From Trebonia sp963773105 (GTDB taxonomy: Bacteria; Actinomycetota; Actinomycetes; Streptosporangiales; Streptosporangiaceae), in assembly GCA_963773105.1 (NCBI GenBank), contig CAVZAA010000001.1, positions 620,001 through 684,000 of the forward strand: a stretch of 64,000 bases of DNA, given 5' to 3'. Below the pieces are notes generated by a model. The model was not told the DNA's origin. It saw only the letters and a list, made by a program, of their open reading frames with translations, and searched no databases. Both the position numbers and the translations under genes were made by a program. Below are positions 43,080 to 51,762 of the stretch, in pieces; positions within the stretch are counted from its first letter, which is position 1; every line of letters begins with the position of its first letter.

Positions 43080-44183
43080 ATGGCTAACGCGCGCGACGCC
43101 GAGGGGCGACCGTCAGACTCCAGGCTTCCGGCGAAGCTGGCTGCGCACCCGTCGGTGCAGGCCGTACTCGCCCGGCGCGGGGCCGGTGACGCCGCGGGCC
43201 CGCCGGCGGTGATCGACGCGGCCTGGCTGCGCGAACTGTGCCTGGCGGCCGGTGCGGACGACGCGGCCGCGGTCAGCCTGGACCACCCCGACCTGGCCGG
43301 CGAGCGCGAGCACGTACAGTCCGCACTGCCCGGCGCCCGTACCCTGATCGCCATGGCGGTCCGGATGAACCGCGACAACTGCCGCTCCCCGGCCCGCAGC
43401 GTGGCCAACCAGGAGTTCCACCAGGCCGACGAGCAGGCCAACCGCGCCGCCCGCAGCGTCACCCGGGCACTGCAGGACGCCGGCTACCGCGCGCTCAACC
43501 CGTCGGTTGGCTTCCCACAGGAGATGAACCGCTTCCCCCGGGAGCGGATCTGGGTAGTGGCGCACAAGACGGTCGCGGTGGCCGCGGGGCTCGGCGTGAT
43601 GGGCCTGCACCGCAACGTTATCCACCCGAAGTTCGGCAGCTTCGTGCTGCTGGCCACCGTCCTGGTGGACGCCGAGGTGAGCGAGTACGGGCAGGCGCTG
43701 GACTACAGCCCCTGCATCGACTGCAAGTTGTGCGTCGCCGCCTGCCCGGTCGGCGCCATCGGCAAGGACGGGGAGTTCGACGGGCTCGCTTGTACCACGC
43801 ACAACTACCGTGAGTTCATGAGCGGGTTCACCGACTGGGCGCAGACCGTGGCCGACAGCCAGGACGCCGCCGACTACCGCTCCCGGGTCACCGATTCAGA
43901 AAACGCCTCCATGTGGCAGAGCCTGGCCTATCCCCCCGGCTACAAGTCCGGCTACTGCCTGGCCGTCTGCCCCGCCGGCGAGGACGTCCTCGGCCCGTAC
44001 CTGGAAGACCGCAAGACCTTCATGGACACCGTGCTGCGACCGCTCCAGGACAAGAAGGAGACCCTCTACGTCCTGCCGGGCTCACATGCGCAGGAATACG
44101 CCCGGCGTCGCTTTCCCCACAAGCCCGTCAAGGAAGTCACCGGCGGCTGGCAGCCCCCGGCGAAACGCCCCGCATCCGCCTGA
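43080..44183 (+). CDS. Epoxyqueuosine reductase-like 4Fe-4S oxidoreductase
   Basis: 367 residues; AGGAG before ATG 43080. CIDCKLCVAACPVGAI is a CxxCxxCxxxCP cluster motif. A second set comprises GLACTTHNY and SGYCLAVCPAGEDVLGP. The N-terminal part (ARTLIAMAVRMNRDN, AAGLGVMGLHRNVIHPKFGS) resembles the cobalamin-binding region of QueG and reductive-dehalogenase-like proteins. The length matches QueG, but the context (behind an exporter, no queuosine genes) suggests a different reductive role. No twin-arginine signal, so cytoplasmic. Confidence 0.82.
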   Translation: MANARDAEGRPSDSRLPAKLAAHPSVQAVLARRGAGDAAGPPAVIDAAWLRELCLAAGADDAAAVSLDHPDLAGEREHVQSALPGARTLIAMAVRMNRDNCRSPARSVANQEFHQADEQANRAARSVTRALQDAGYRALNPSVGFPQEMNRFPRERIWVVAHKTVAVAAGLGVMGLHRNVIHPKFGSFVLLATVLVDAEVSEYGQALDYSPCIDCKLCVAACPVGAIGKDGEFDGLACTTHNYREFMSGFTDWAQTVADSQDAADYRSRVTDSENASMWQSLAYPPGYKSGYCLAVCPAGEDVLGPYLEDRKTFMDTVLRPLQDKKETLYVLPGSHAQEYARRRFPHKPVKEVTGGWQPPAKRPASA

Positions 44184-44261
44184 CCCGGTGCACTCTGTTA
44201 CGCGGGCGGATGCCCTGGAGAGCGCGGTCCCGGTTCAGTGCCAGGCCAGCCCGTCTGGGGT

Positions 44262-44345
44262 TCCGGGCGTGCGATGATCTTCGGCTTGCGGGCCCAAGCT
44301 GCTCTTCTTGACCGTATCGAGTGCCGTGTCGCAGCGAAGTGAGCC
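44262..44345 (+). mobile_element. Degraded left-end copy of the integrase-core IS
   Basis: GATGATCTTCGGCTTG and the following CTTCTTGACCGT...GTGCCGTGTCGC match 33112-33180 of the intact element with scattered mismatches. Terminal repeat and transposase body are gone. Confidence 0.55.
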
Positions 44346-44411
44346 GGTTGCGTGCCCGGCTTAAGGGCACGCTCACGCGGCGCCTGAGGCGGACCCAGGC
44401 GCTTGCCATTC

Positions 44412-44452
44412 GGAAACCGATCGGTGTACGCTGCCAGAAACCGATCGGTTTC
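44412..44452. promoter_or_regulatory. Paired TetR operators before the NmrA-like gene
   Basis: GGAAACCGATCGGTGTA (right half degenerate) and the perfect GAAACCGATCGGTTTC (44437-44452), centres 24 bp apart as at 38762 and 50481. They lie 135 bp upstream of the gene. Confidence 0.78.
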
Positions 44453-44586
44453 CAAGGTCCGTCGCCCACGGGCCATCGGCGCAGCGTCAGCCGGCCGGTG
44501 TCGTTGACCGCCAGGCTGGTGCGCAGATCAGTCCCGAACGCGCCCGCGTCCATCGCGCACCTACTCAACCTCTGGAGTCAAGAGCG

Positions 44587-45684
44587 ATGTCTTCTCATGC
44601 CACCTCCACCATCTTCGTCATAGGCGGCACAGGGGCTCAAGGGATACCCGTCATCCGCGATCTCGTCGCCGACGAGAAGTACTCCGTCCGGGTCCTCACC
44701 CGGGATCCCGCCTCCCCCCGAGCCCAGGCCCTCCTCGCGCTCGGCAACGTCTCCATCCTCGAAGGATCGTTCGCCGACGAGGACGTGCTCCGCGAAGGAT
44801 TTCGCGGCGGCGACGGGGCATTCATCAACATCGACGGGTTCAACACCGGCGAGAAAACCGAGACCTACTGGGCCATCCGCAGTTACGAGATAGCCATTGA
44901 AGAAGGAATCAAGTTCTTCGTCTACGGAAACCTCGACTACGTCCTCAAGAAATCGGGCTACGATTCCAGGTTCCGCACCGGTCACTATGACGGCAAAGGC
45001 CGCATGGCCGAATGGGTACTGTTCCAGAACCAAAAGAACAGGGACAGGATGGGGGCGGCGGTCTTCACTTCAGGTCCCTACATTGAGATGGCGATCTCAC
45101 CGCTCACGCCCATGACTCCCAGCATCGAGGACGGTGTAGTCACGTGGCGGGTTCCGCTCGGCGAGGGAGCCGTTCCCCACGTGGCTCTCGATGATTGCGG
45201 ATTCTACGTTCGCTGGCTCTTCGACCATCCAGAGCTGGCTAATGGCATGGACCTCGAAGTCGCTATCGAACACATGACCTATGCCGATATGGCTGCGGCA
45301 TTCGAGAAGGTCACCGGGCATCCGGCACGGTACGTTGACACTGACCTGGAAACGTACTGGAACAGTCCGGACCTGAAGGGGCTTGCTGATCACCCTGCCG
45401 GATACAACGCCGATCCCAATGACAAGAGCACCATGAGCTTCCGCGACAATTTCACGGGCTTCTGGAATATGTGGAAACACGGAATCATCACCAGGGATTA
45501 CGCCCTGCTCGACGAAATTCACCCCAACAGGATCAGAAGTGCCGAGCAGTGGTTCCGCCGGGAAGATCAGCTCGGAAGGGAACTAGGCAAGGGTAGTCTC
45601 TGGGAGAGGGTCCAGCCGGAGAACTGGAGCGTAGACTCTGCGATTCTTAAGAGCAGTGCTGATTTCAGGGCGGGCAGGCTGTAA
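44587..45684 (+). CDS. NmrA-like NAD(P)-binding oxidoreductase/sensor
   Basis: 365 residues. STIFVIGGTGAQGIPVIRDL is the extended-SDR GxxGxxG loop; VRVLTRDPASPRAQALL and FADEDVLREGFRGGDGAFIN follow as in NmrA/HSCARG. No YxxxK pair in the usual place, so it may sense NADP(H) rather than catalyse. GC at third positions is visibly lower than in neighbours, which suggests transfer. The end (DFRAGRL, TAA) touches the truncated transposase. Paired TetR boxes upstream put it in the 39839 regulon. Confidence 0.88.
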   Translation: MSSHATSTIFVIGGTGAQGIPVIRDLVADEKYSVRVLTRDPASPRAQALLALGNVSILEGSFADEDVLREGFRGGDGAFINIDGFNTGEKTETYWAIRSYEIAIEEGIKFFVYGNLDYVLKKSGYDSRFRTGHYDGKGRMAEWVLFQNQKNRDRMGAAVFTSGPYIEMAISPLTPMTPSIEDGVVTWRVPLGEGAVPHVALDDCGFYVRWLFDHPELANGMDLEVAIEHMTYADMAAAFEKVTGHPARYVDTDLETYWNSPDLKGLADHPAGYNADPNDKSTMSFRDNFTGFWNMWKHGIITRDYALLDEIHPNRIRSAEQWFRREDQLGRELGKGSLWERVQPENWSVDSAILKSSADFRAGRL

Positions 45685-45735
45685 ACGGGGACGCTGGCGG
45701 CGGGCCGGCTGCGGAAGCGGGACCGCCGCCGGATT

Positions 45736-47067
45736 ATGTCGTATCCGCTGGTCATCCGGCTGATTCTCGCGATGGTCCTGATGCCGGACGCCTCGTACTG
45801 CGAGGCCCTGGCCCGGGTGGCGGGGCTGCTGGCGGACGTCCCGTTCGCCCTGGAATGGCACGTCCCGACGGAGAAGGTCGTCACGGACTGGCGGCTGCTG
45901 ATCCCCGCGGACATGATGGAGGCCCTGTTCTGGGCGGCGGCCGGGCCGCTGATCGGCGACGACGAGGCGTCCGCGGTCACGCTGGCCGGGATGACGGTGC
46001 TCGCTGCGGACGGGATGCTGGTGAACGTGGCCGACACGCCGCCGAACCGGGCGTTCTTCGGCTCGACCGGGACCGCGGACGGGTCCTCGCCGTTCCCGCA
46101 GCTGCGGATCGTCGCGGTGACCGCCCGGGCGGGCCGCGCGATGCTCGGGGCGATCCTCGGCCAGGCGGGAACCGGGGAGCAGACCCTGCTGAAAAGGCTG
46201 GTGAAACGCCGTCCGGAACTGTTCGCCGGCCGCGTCGTCTGCTTCGACCGGAACTTCCCCGGCCACGAGCTGATCACCGCGATCCTGCACGCGGGCGGCC
46301 ACGTCATCGCGCGGGTGAAGGAAGGCATCAGCCTCGGCTTCGAGGACGGGCCGGGCCGCGGCTGGCTGCCCGACGGGTCCCGCATGACCTGGCTGAACGC
46401 CCCGTCCGGGCGGAAAGCCGACCGGCTGCCGGTCCGCGCGGCCGAGCACAACGCGATCCTGCCCGGCGGCGACGGGACCCAGGTTTCGGAGACCTGCACC
46501 GTGATCACCACCCTCCTGGACCACGAGGCAGCCCCCGCCGAAGCAGTCCGCGACACGTATCTCACCAGGTGGAGCGCGTCGGAGACCACCTTCGGCGAGG
46601 ACAAGACCACGATCGCCGGCGCCGGGAACCGCACCAGCGGCCCGGTCCTGCGCTCCGGATCCCCCCGGCTGGTCATCCAGGAGGCCTGGGCCCGGCTGAC
46701 CGCCACCCAGCTGACCCGCGCGGGCGAGGCCGCCGCGCTCCGCAGCGAGCACGCCGCCGCCCGCGCCCTGCGCAGGCAAGACGCCGCCCCGGTCACCGCG
46801 GACGAGGAGTCCTTCACCGCCGCCCGCCATCACATGATCCGCTCGATGACGTCATCCCAGGTCACGGCCGCGTCGTCGCTGGAGGCGATCGCCGCGGCAG
46901 GCGACGCCGCCGCCCGCGCCATGCTGCGCACCCTGAACGTCCCCAGCCGCCATCGGCACTCCGATCGGACCCAGAAAGCACGGCCGAAATTCCCCCACGC
47001 CACCGCGACCAAGACAACCGTCACAGGGAAACCCCAGGTCACCGTGTTCGCACCCGGCTTCTCCTGA
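45736..47067 (+). CDS. IS4-type transposase, N-terminally truncated
   Basis: 443 residues from ATG 45736. Upstream codons (LAAGRLRKRDRRRI) stay in frame but meet the NmrA stop, so the usual N-terminus of about 50-60 residues is missing. The DDE_Tnp_1 core has TVLAADGMLVNVADTPPNRA (first Asp), VCFDRNFPGHELITAILHAG (second Asp) and YLTRWSASETTFGEDKTTI (Y-(2)-R-(3)-E signature). It is probably inactive because of the missing N-terminus. Its 3' 238 bases are antisense to the histidine kinase reading frame. Confidence 0.85.
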   Translation: MSYPLVIRLILAMVLMPDASYCEALARVAGLLADVPFALEWHVPTEKVVTDWRLLIPADMMEALFWAAAGPLIGDDEASAVTLAGMTVLAADGMLVNVADTPPNRAFFGSTGTADGSSPFPQLRIVAVTARAGRAMLGAILGQAGTGEQTLLKRLVKRRPELFAGRVVCFDRNFPGHELITAILHAGGHVIARVKEGISLGFEDGPGRGWLPDGSRMTWLNAPSGRKADRLPVRAAEHNAILPGGDGTQVSETCTVITTLLDHEAAPAEAVRDTYLTRWSASETTFGEDKTTIAGAGNRTSGPVLRSGSPRLVIQEAWARLTATQLTRAGEAAALRSEHAAARALRRQDAAPVTADEESFTAARHHMIRSMTSSQVTAASSLEAIAAAGDAAARAMLRTLNVPSRHRHSDRTQKARPKFPHATATKTTVTGKPQVTVFAPGFS

Positions 47068-48548
47068 CCCGCTGCCGGGACCCGCCCGCCAGGAAGGAGG
47101 AACCGCCCCGCGCACGCGGGACGTGGAACCGCGCGCCAGACCCGCCGCGACACGCGGGCCAAAGCCATGCCCAAACGCGAAACGGAAACAGACTCCAGTG
47201 CACGCACAGAGCACCACAACCATAAAGCCGCAGAAGGCGCGAAACACCTAAAATCCCTGGTGTTGGGCCGTGCCCGGGACAACGGTCGCTGGTGCGCGGC
47301 GGTGCCCGGCCAGAGACACAGAATTGGCGTCCGTGCGGGGCGCCATTGACTGGGGCGTAACCGGACGGGGAGCTCGGCGCGCAGGGTGGTGCCTTCACCG
47401 GGGCGGCTGCGCACGCTCAACGTCCCGCCGATGGCCTCAACACGGTCGTGGAGGCCCGCTAGGCCGGAGCCGCGTGCCGGGTCGGCGCCGCCGCCCCCGT
47501 CGTCGCGGACGGCCAGCTGGAGGACGTCGCCGGCCGCGCCGAGATCGATGTGGACGGCGGATGCCCCGGCGTGCTTGGCCGCGTTCGCCAGCGCCTCCGA
47601 TACCACGTAGTAGGCGGTGACCTCGACCCGCTCGGGCAGCCGCCCCGCCAGCTGCACATCGAGGGTCGCCGGCAGCGGGGACCGGCGGGCCAGCGCCTGG
47701 AGCGCGGCGGCCAGGCCGCCGTAGGCGAGGATCGCTGGGTGGATGCCGCGCGCGTACTCGCGCAGTTCCTCCAGCGCGCCGGCCAGCCCGGCCGCCACCC
47801 GGCCTAGCTCGGCCCGCAGGTCCTCGAGCCCGGGCGGCACCGTCTCCCGGGCCGCCCGCAGCTGCAGCACGAGGGTGACGAGCCGCTGTTGCGCGCCGTC
47901 GTGCAGGTCGCGCTCGATGCGGCGCCTGGTCTCGTCGGCCGCTGCGGCGATGCGGGCCCGGGAGGCGGCCAGCTCCGCCTGCGCCTGGGCGCTGGCGATC
48001 GCAGTGGCGGCGAGCTCGGCGAATGCGGCCAGCCGGTGTCCGGCGTCGGGACTAAGCTGCCCGGGCCGCGTGGTGGCGGTGATTACCACCCCCCACAGCC
48101 GGCCGCCGGCGACGACCGGGCTGCCGGTGACAGCCCGCATGCCGGCGCGCCGCAGCCAATCCGTCATCGACCCAGGCGCGCCGGCGAACCGCGTGTCCCG
48201 CGCTGGTCGGCCGGTGCGCAGCACCGACTCGGCGACGCCCTCCCCTTCCACCGCCAGCCGCCTGCCGGTAACGGCGGGCATCCCGGTGCCGCTCCAGCCG
48301 CCGAGCACGGTCGCGGTGCCGTCGGTCTCGTACCGCAGCACCACCGCGATGTCCGCCTCCGACAGCCGTGCCAGTTCCCCGGCCACCGCACGGTAGATCT
48401 CCTCCGGGGCGGCGGCCCTGGCCACCAGCGCGGCGACCCGCCGCAGCGCGGCCTGCTCGCCGGCCAGCCGTCCGGTTCCTTCGCACCCGGCGCGCACCTG
48501 GCGCAGGGCGCTGAGCAGTCGCCTCAGCGGGCGGGTCATCACAGTCAT
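46830..48548 (-). CDS. GAF-domain sensor histidine kinase (NarL/DesK type), C-terminus extended into IS
   Basis: 572 residues as read. A GAF domain spans about 30-195 (EEIYRAVAGELARLSEADIA, RLAAFAELAATAIASAQAQA). HisKA_3 is RRRIERDLHDGAQQRLVTLV with the phospho-His. HATPase_c has VVSEALANAAKHAGASAVHI and DDGGGGADPARGSGLAGLHD. The kinase proper ends about residue 395 (LRAELPVRLRPSQ). The following 170 residues are antisense of IS DNA, so the native stop was lost by the insertion. Start ATG 48548 after GAGGAC. No response regulator is adjacent. Last gene of the operon from 50434. Confidence 0.85.
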   Translation of the reverse strand: MTVMTRPLRRLLSALRQVRAGCEGTGRLAGEQAALRRVAALVARAAAPEEIYRAVAGELARLSEADIAVVLRYETDGTATVLGGWSGTGMPAVTGRRLAVEGEGVAESVLRTGRPARDTRFAGAPGSMTDWLRRAGMRAVTGSPVVAGGRLWGVVITATTRPGQLSPDAGHRLAAFAELAATAIASAQAQAELAASRARIAAAADETRRRIERDLHDGAQQRLVTLVLQLRAARETVPPGLEDLRAELGRVAAGLAGALEELREYARGIHPAILAYGGLAAALQALARRSPLPATLDVQLAGRLPERVEVTAYYVVSEALANAAKHAGASAVHIDLGAAGDVLQLAVRDDGGGGADPARGSGLAGLHDRVEAIGGTLSVRSRPGEGTTLRAELPVRLRPSQWRPARTPILCLWPGTAAHQRPLSRARPNTRDFRCFAPSAALWLWCSVRALESVSVSRLGMALARVSRRVWRAVPRPACAGRFLLPGGRVPAAGQEKPGANTVTWGFPVTVVLVAVAWGNFGRAFWVRSECRWRLGTFRVRSMARAAASPAAAIASSDDAAVTWDDVIERIM

Positions 48549-48563
48549 CGTCCTCGCGGGATG

Positions 48564-49556
48564 TCACCGGGGTTTCTTGACGGCTGAGTTCCAGCGCGGT
48601 GGCGTTTCAGCGGCCGAGGCGAGGAGCTGCTGCTGTCGCTCTGCGGTGGCGGCGGCGCCCGGTCGGCCGGGGTTGGGGAACTGGGTGCGGACGAAGGCGT
48701 CGAAGGCGGGTGCGGGCAGCCATCGGCGGAGGGCGAACAGCGCGCGGGCGAGGGTTCCGACCTGGTAGCGGGCGCGGGGGTGGCGGGCGGTGGCGGCGCG
48801 GGCGATCGCAGCGGCGACGTCGTCGGCGCTGACCGCGAGGCGTCCGGCCATGTTGCGGGGCGGCCCGGTGTAGGTGCGCGCGTACCAGTCCGCGAGGTCG
48901 GCGTAGAAGCCGGCGTAGTGTTCGCCGCCTTGGCTTGCGGCCCACGCGAGGTTGGCGTGGAGGCTGGTGCGGGCGGCGGTGGGCTCGATGAGGACGGCGC
49001 GGATGCCGAAGCCGGCCAGTTCCAGCCGCAGCGCGTCGGTGAATGCGGCGACGGCGTGCTTGCTGGCGGCGTAGTAGGCGTTGCCGGGGATGGCGAAGCG
49101 GCCGAACACCGAGGACAGGTTGATGATCGTCCCGGCGCCGCGCTCGCGCATGCCGGGGATGACGAGCTGGGTGAGCCGGGCCAGGCCGAAGAAGTTGACC
49201 TCGAACTGGCGGCGGGCCTCAGCCGGCGGCACCTCCTCGATCGGTCCGGCGAGCTCGAACCCGGCGTTGTTGACCAGGACCGCGACCCCGTCGTGCGCGG
49301 CGGTGATCCGGCCGGCCACGGCGGTCATCGACGCCTCGTCGGTAACGTCCAGCCGCAGGGTCGTGATCCCGGCCGCGGCCAGTCCGGCTAGCGATTCGGG
49401 CTGCCGGGCCGTCGCGTACACGGTGAAGCCGGCGGCGTGCAGCCGCAGCGCGGTGGCGTGCCCGATCCCGCTGGAGCAGCCGGTGATGAGGGCCGCCGGT
49501 GCTGCCGGCCTGGCTGCGTTGCCGGCCGGCGGGGCCGGTGGCGTGTCGCTGCTCAT
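48564..49556 (-). CDS. Short-chain dehydrogenase/reductase
   Basis: 330 residues. ALITGCSSGIGHATALRLHA is the cofactor loop, VLVNNAGFELAGPIEEV the NAG motif, and IINLSSVFGRFAIPGNAYYA with ASKHAV the catalytic Ser and YxxxK. The C-terminal 60 residues after PRARYQVGTLARALFALRRW are longer than in minimal SDRs. The start overlaps the hydrolase stop (ATGA), and the kinase starts 16 bases after its stop, so hydrolase-SDR-kinase is one operon behind the TetR boxes at 50481. Confidence 0.92.
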   Translation of the reverse strand: MSSDTPPAPPAGNAARPAAPAALITGCSSGIGHATALRLHAAGFTVYATARQPESLAGLAAAGITTLRLDVTDEASMTAVAGRITAAHDGVAVLVNNAGFELAGPIEEVPPAEARRQFEVNFFGLARLTQLVIPGMRERGAGTIINLSSVFGRFAIPGNAYYAASKHAVAAFTDALRLELAGFGIRAVLIEPTAARTSLHANLAWAASQGGEHYAGFYADLADWYARTYTGPPRNMAGRLAVSADDVAAAIARAATARHPRARYQVGTLARALFALRRWLPAPAFDAFVRTQFPNPGRPGAAATAERQQQLLASAAETPPRWNSAVKKPR

Positions 49557-50434
49557 GCGACCGAGTTCAGCAGGCTGGCGGGCACGTCAGGGCGTTCCAG
49601 GGCGATGAAGTGGCTGGCGTCCGGGACCTGGGTGAACTCGGCGCGGGGAAGCAGCTGCTTGTTGGCCTGCCGGTCTGAAGGCCGCGACCAGTCCTTGTCC
49701 CCGTAGATGAGGTGGATCGGTGCGGTGACCTCGGGGTAGCGGGCGCGGGCCGCGATGAGGCTGGGAAGGTTGCGGTACACGCCGCGGGCGACCTCCGGGT
49801 AGCCCGGGTGGCGGCCGACGCTGAGGAGCTCGTCCAGGTAGTCCTCGCGCAGCGCGGTCCGGTCGGCGAGGCCGCCGGACAGGATGGCGCGCATGACGGG
49901 CTTCGGCTCCAGCCCGGCGAGCAGCGGGCCCACCGCGGGCGCGATGACGCCGGTGATGATCAGCCGGGCCAGGAGGCTTGACCTGGCGATCCCGCCGGGG
50001 TAGTCGTAGGCGTTGACCGCCACCACGCGGCGGATCCGGTCGGGCAGGTCGGCCGCCGCGGTGAGGGCGAGCACGGCCCCCATCGACTCGCCGAGCAGGG
50101 TCACGTCGCGCAGGTCGAGTTGCGTGAGCAGTCGCTTGACGGCGTCGCGCATGGCGGGCTCGTCGTAGGAGGCGCCGGGCACGATCTGCGAGTAGCCCAT
50201 TCCCGGCAGGTCGAGCGCGTACACGGTGTAGTGCTGCTGGACCAGCGGGATGACGTTGCGGAAGTGCTCGGCCTGGGTGCGCACGGTGTGCAGCAGGACC
50301 AGCGGCGCGCCGCTGCCGCCGGTGAGGTAGCGCAGCCGGCCTTGCCCTTGGTCGCGTGACCCGGTCGGGTCGAGGAAGTGGCTAGTGGTTCCGGGGATTC
50401 TGATTCCGGGCTCGGTGCTGGTGATCAACGGCAT
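49553..50434 (-). CDS. Alpha/beta hydrolase
   Basis: 293 residues from ATG 50434 (GAGGAGA upstream). LRYLTGGSGAPLVLLHT is the oxyanion strand (HT instead of HG), VTLLGESMGAVLALTAAADL the nucleophile elbow GESMG, IHLIYGDKDWSRPSD the Asp strand, and VPDASHFIALERPD the His. The Ser nucleophile separates it from the Asp-type hydrolase at 38814. Two TetR boxes 24 bp apart lie 47 bp upstream. The ester or C-C substrate is unknown. Confidence 0.92.
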   Translation of the reverse strand: MPLITSTEPGIRIPGTTSHFLDPTGSRDQGQGRLRYLTGGSGAPLVLLHTVRTQAEHFRNVIPLVQQHYTVYALDLPGMGYSQIVPGASYDEPAMRDAVKRLLTQLDLRDVTLLGESMGAVLALTAAADLPDRIRRVVAVNAYDYPGGIARSSLLARLIITGVIAPAVGPLLAGLEPKPVMRAILSGGLADRTALREDYLDELLSVGRHPGYPEVARGVYRNLPSLIAARARYPEVTAPIHLIYGDKDWSRPSDRQANKQLLPRAEFTQVPDASHFIALERPDVPASLLNSVA

Positions 50435-50480
50435 GTTCGTCTCCTCGCTGCAAGGCCATAGCCCGTCGGTGCCGCCCATC

Positions 50481-50520
50481 GGAAACCGATCGGTTCCTCG
50501 CAGTGTAAACCGATCGGTTT
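50481..50520. promoter_or_regulatory. Paired TetR operators before the hydrolase-SDR-kinase operon
   Basis: GGAAACCGATCGGTTCC (50481-50497) and AAACCGATCGGTTT (50507-50520), centres 24 bp apart; CAGTGTAAACCGATC also matches the context of the second box at 38789. Confidence 0.8.
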
Positions 50521-50568
50521 CCAAAGGCAAATGACCGGGTGCCTGGAATCGCCAGCCGGAGACGGTTG

Positions 50569-50600
50569 CGCCCCTGATCGGCGCGGACAGATCAGGGGCG
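50569..50600. terminator. 11-bp perfect hairpin in the gap before the second TetR gene
   Basis: CGCCCCTGATC and GATCAGGGGCG around a 10-base loop. There is no gene end beside it; it may be the leftover terminator of a lost gene or a structural element. Confidence 0.4.
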
Positions 50601-50940
50601 CGGAGCGCGGACCGTCGGGGCGCTCGGTGATTGCAGTGCTGGCCGTACCGCCTGCCGCGCACATCGTCTGCAACCCGAACGGTCCGCCATGCTGCTCCAG
50701 GGCCGGCAGCGGCGTCGTCATGAGGCGTGCCCGCTCGCGCCGGGCAGTTCACCGATCTCTGTGGCGCCGCCATGGACGCTCGCGTCGTAAGCCCTGGCGA
50801 TGACTCCCCGGGCGGCGAAGGTCAAGCCTCGTTATTCAACTCGGCAGGTGAGAACCATGATGCTCGGGTGCTCTCGGGGTGGTCGCAGACTGCGGCCATC
50901 CGCTGCCCGGGCTTGGCGGCCGGCGCTTGCCGAAGCCGGG

Positions 50941-50984
50941 ATTATAGGACACCGTAACATAATTATGTTACGGTGTTCTATAAT
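50941..50984. promoter_or_regulatory. 44-bp near-perfect palindrome upstream of tetR
   Basis: The centre (50962/50963) lies in ACATAATTATGT. The arms match for 14 bases each side (ACACCGTAACATAA), then after one mismatch for seven more (ATTATAG/CTATAAT). It is 42 bp before the TetR ATG. A long TetR operator, possibly for two dimers, overlapping the promoter. Confidence 0.75.
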
Positions 50985-51025
50985 TGTCGGGAGGCCCTGG
51001 AAGGCTGGTCCGGGAGACGATTTCC

Positions 51026-51706
51026 ATGAGCAAGGCGGGTGCGGCGCTGGCGCGGCGCGGCCGGACGCCCAGCGCCGAGGTCGAGCGGGAACTGCTGGCG
51101 GCGGCCGAGGCGGTCCTGGTCAGGGACGGCCCCGTCGGGCTGACCGTCCGCGCGGTCGCGGCGGAGGCGGGCGTCGCCCCGATGGGCCTCTACAGCCGGC
51201 TCGGTGGCAAGGACGGCCTGGTCGACGCCCTGCTGATCGAGGGCTTCGACCGGCTGCGCGCTGCCATCGAGGCCGGCGACGAGCCGGACCTGGCCGCCCG
51301 GCTCTACAACTGCGGCCTGCGGTACCGGGACTTCGCGCTCGGCAACAGGCACCTCCACGCGATCATGTTCCAGGACGCCATCCCGCGCGGCCGCGAGTCG
51401 GCCGAGGTCGGGGAACATGCGGCCGCGGCTTTCGGCGCACTGGTCCGCACCGTGGAACTGGTGGCCGCGGCCGGAGCGCTCGCCGCCCCCGACGCAGTCG
51501 AGGCCGCCCGGCAGATCTGGAGCGCGGTGCACGGCGCGATCGCATCGGAGTTCAGGGGCCTCGTGCCCACCCCCGACCCCGAGGCCACCTACCGTGCGGT
51601 TATCAAGGCCATTATCAACGGCCTGGCACCCGGACCCGTCGCGTTACCGCGCCGGAACTGGCGATGTGACGAGCCGTCGGGTCGAATCCGGCCGTGGTCA
51701 GGGTGA
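51026..51706 (+). CDS. TetR-family regulator (paralogue of the IS982-split gene)
   Basis: 226 residues; ATG 51026 behind GGGAGA. The HTH is VERELLAAAEAVLVRDGPVG, then RAVAAEAGVAPMGLYSRLGG and KDGLVDALLIEGFDRLRAAI. The WHG-type C-terminal domain has RYRDFALGNRHLHAIMFQDA and QIWSAVHGAIASEFRGLVPT. It is about 65% like the split gene at 34273-35915 and shows what that gene encoded. Probably autoregulated through the 44-bp palindrome. No neighbouring target is obvious. Confidence 0.92.
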   Translation: MSKAGAALARRGRTPSAEVERELLAAAEAVLVRDGPVGLTVRAVAAEAGVAPMGLYSRLGGKDGLVDALLIEGFDRLRAAIEAGDEPDLAARLYNCGLRYRDFALGNRHLHAIMFQDAIPRGRESAEVGEHAAAAFGALVRTVELVAAAGALAAPDAVEAARQIWSAVHGAIASEFRGLVPTPDPEATYRAVIKAIINGLAPGPVALPRRNWRCDEPSGRIRPWSG

Positions 51707-51762
51707 CATGCCAACGTCGCACGTGCGGCCGGTGGCCTTGCGGGCGCCGAGGGGCCCCCGCG

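Noticed and set aside
43080..44183. Assignment as queG (epoxyqueuosine reductase)
   Set aside because: Fold and Fe-S motifs are similar, but no queuosine genes are near and the second cluster spacing is unusual; kept as QueG-like only.
45567..46833. Two 416-codon minus-strand frames opposite the IS4-type transposase
   Set aside because: Repetitive Arg/Gly and Ser/Ala composition; shadows of the DDE transposase.
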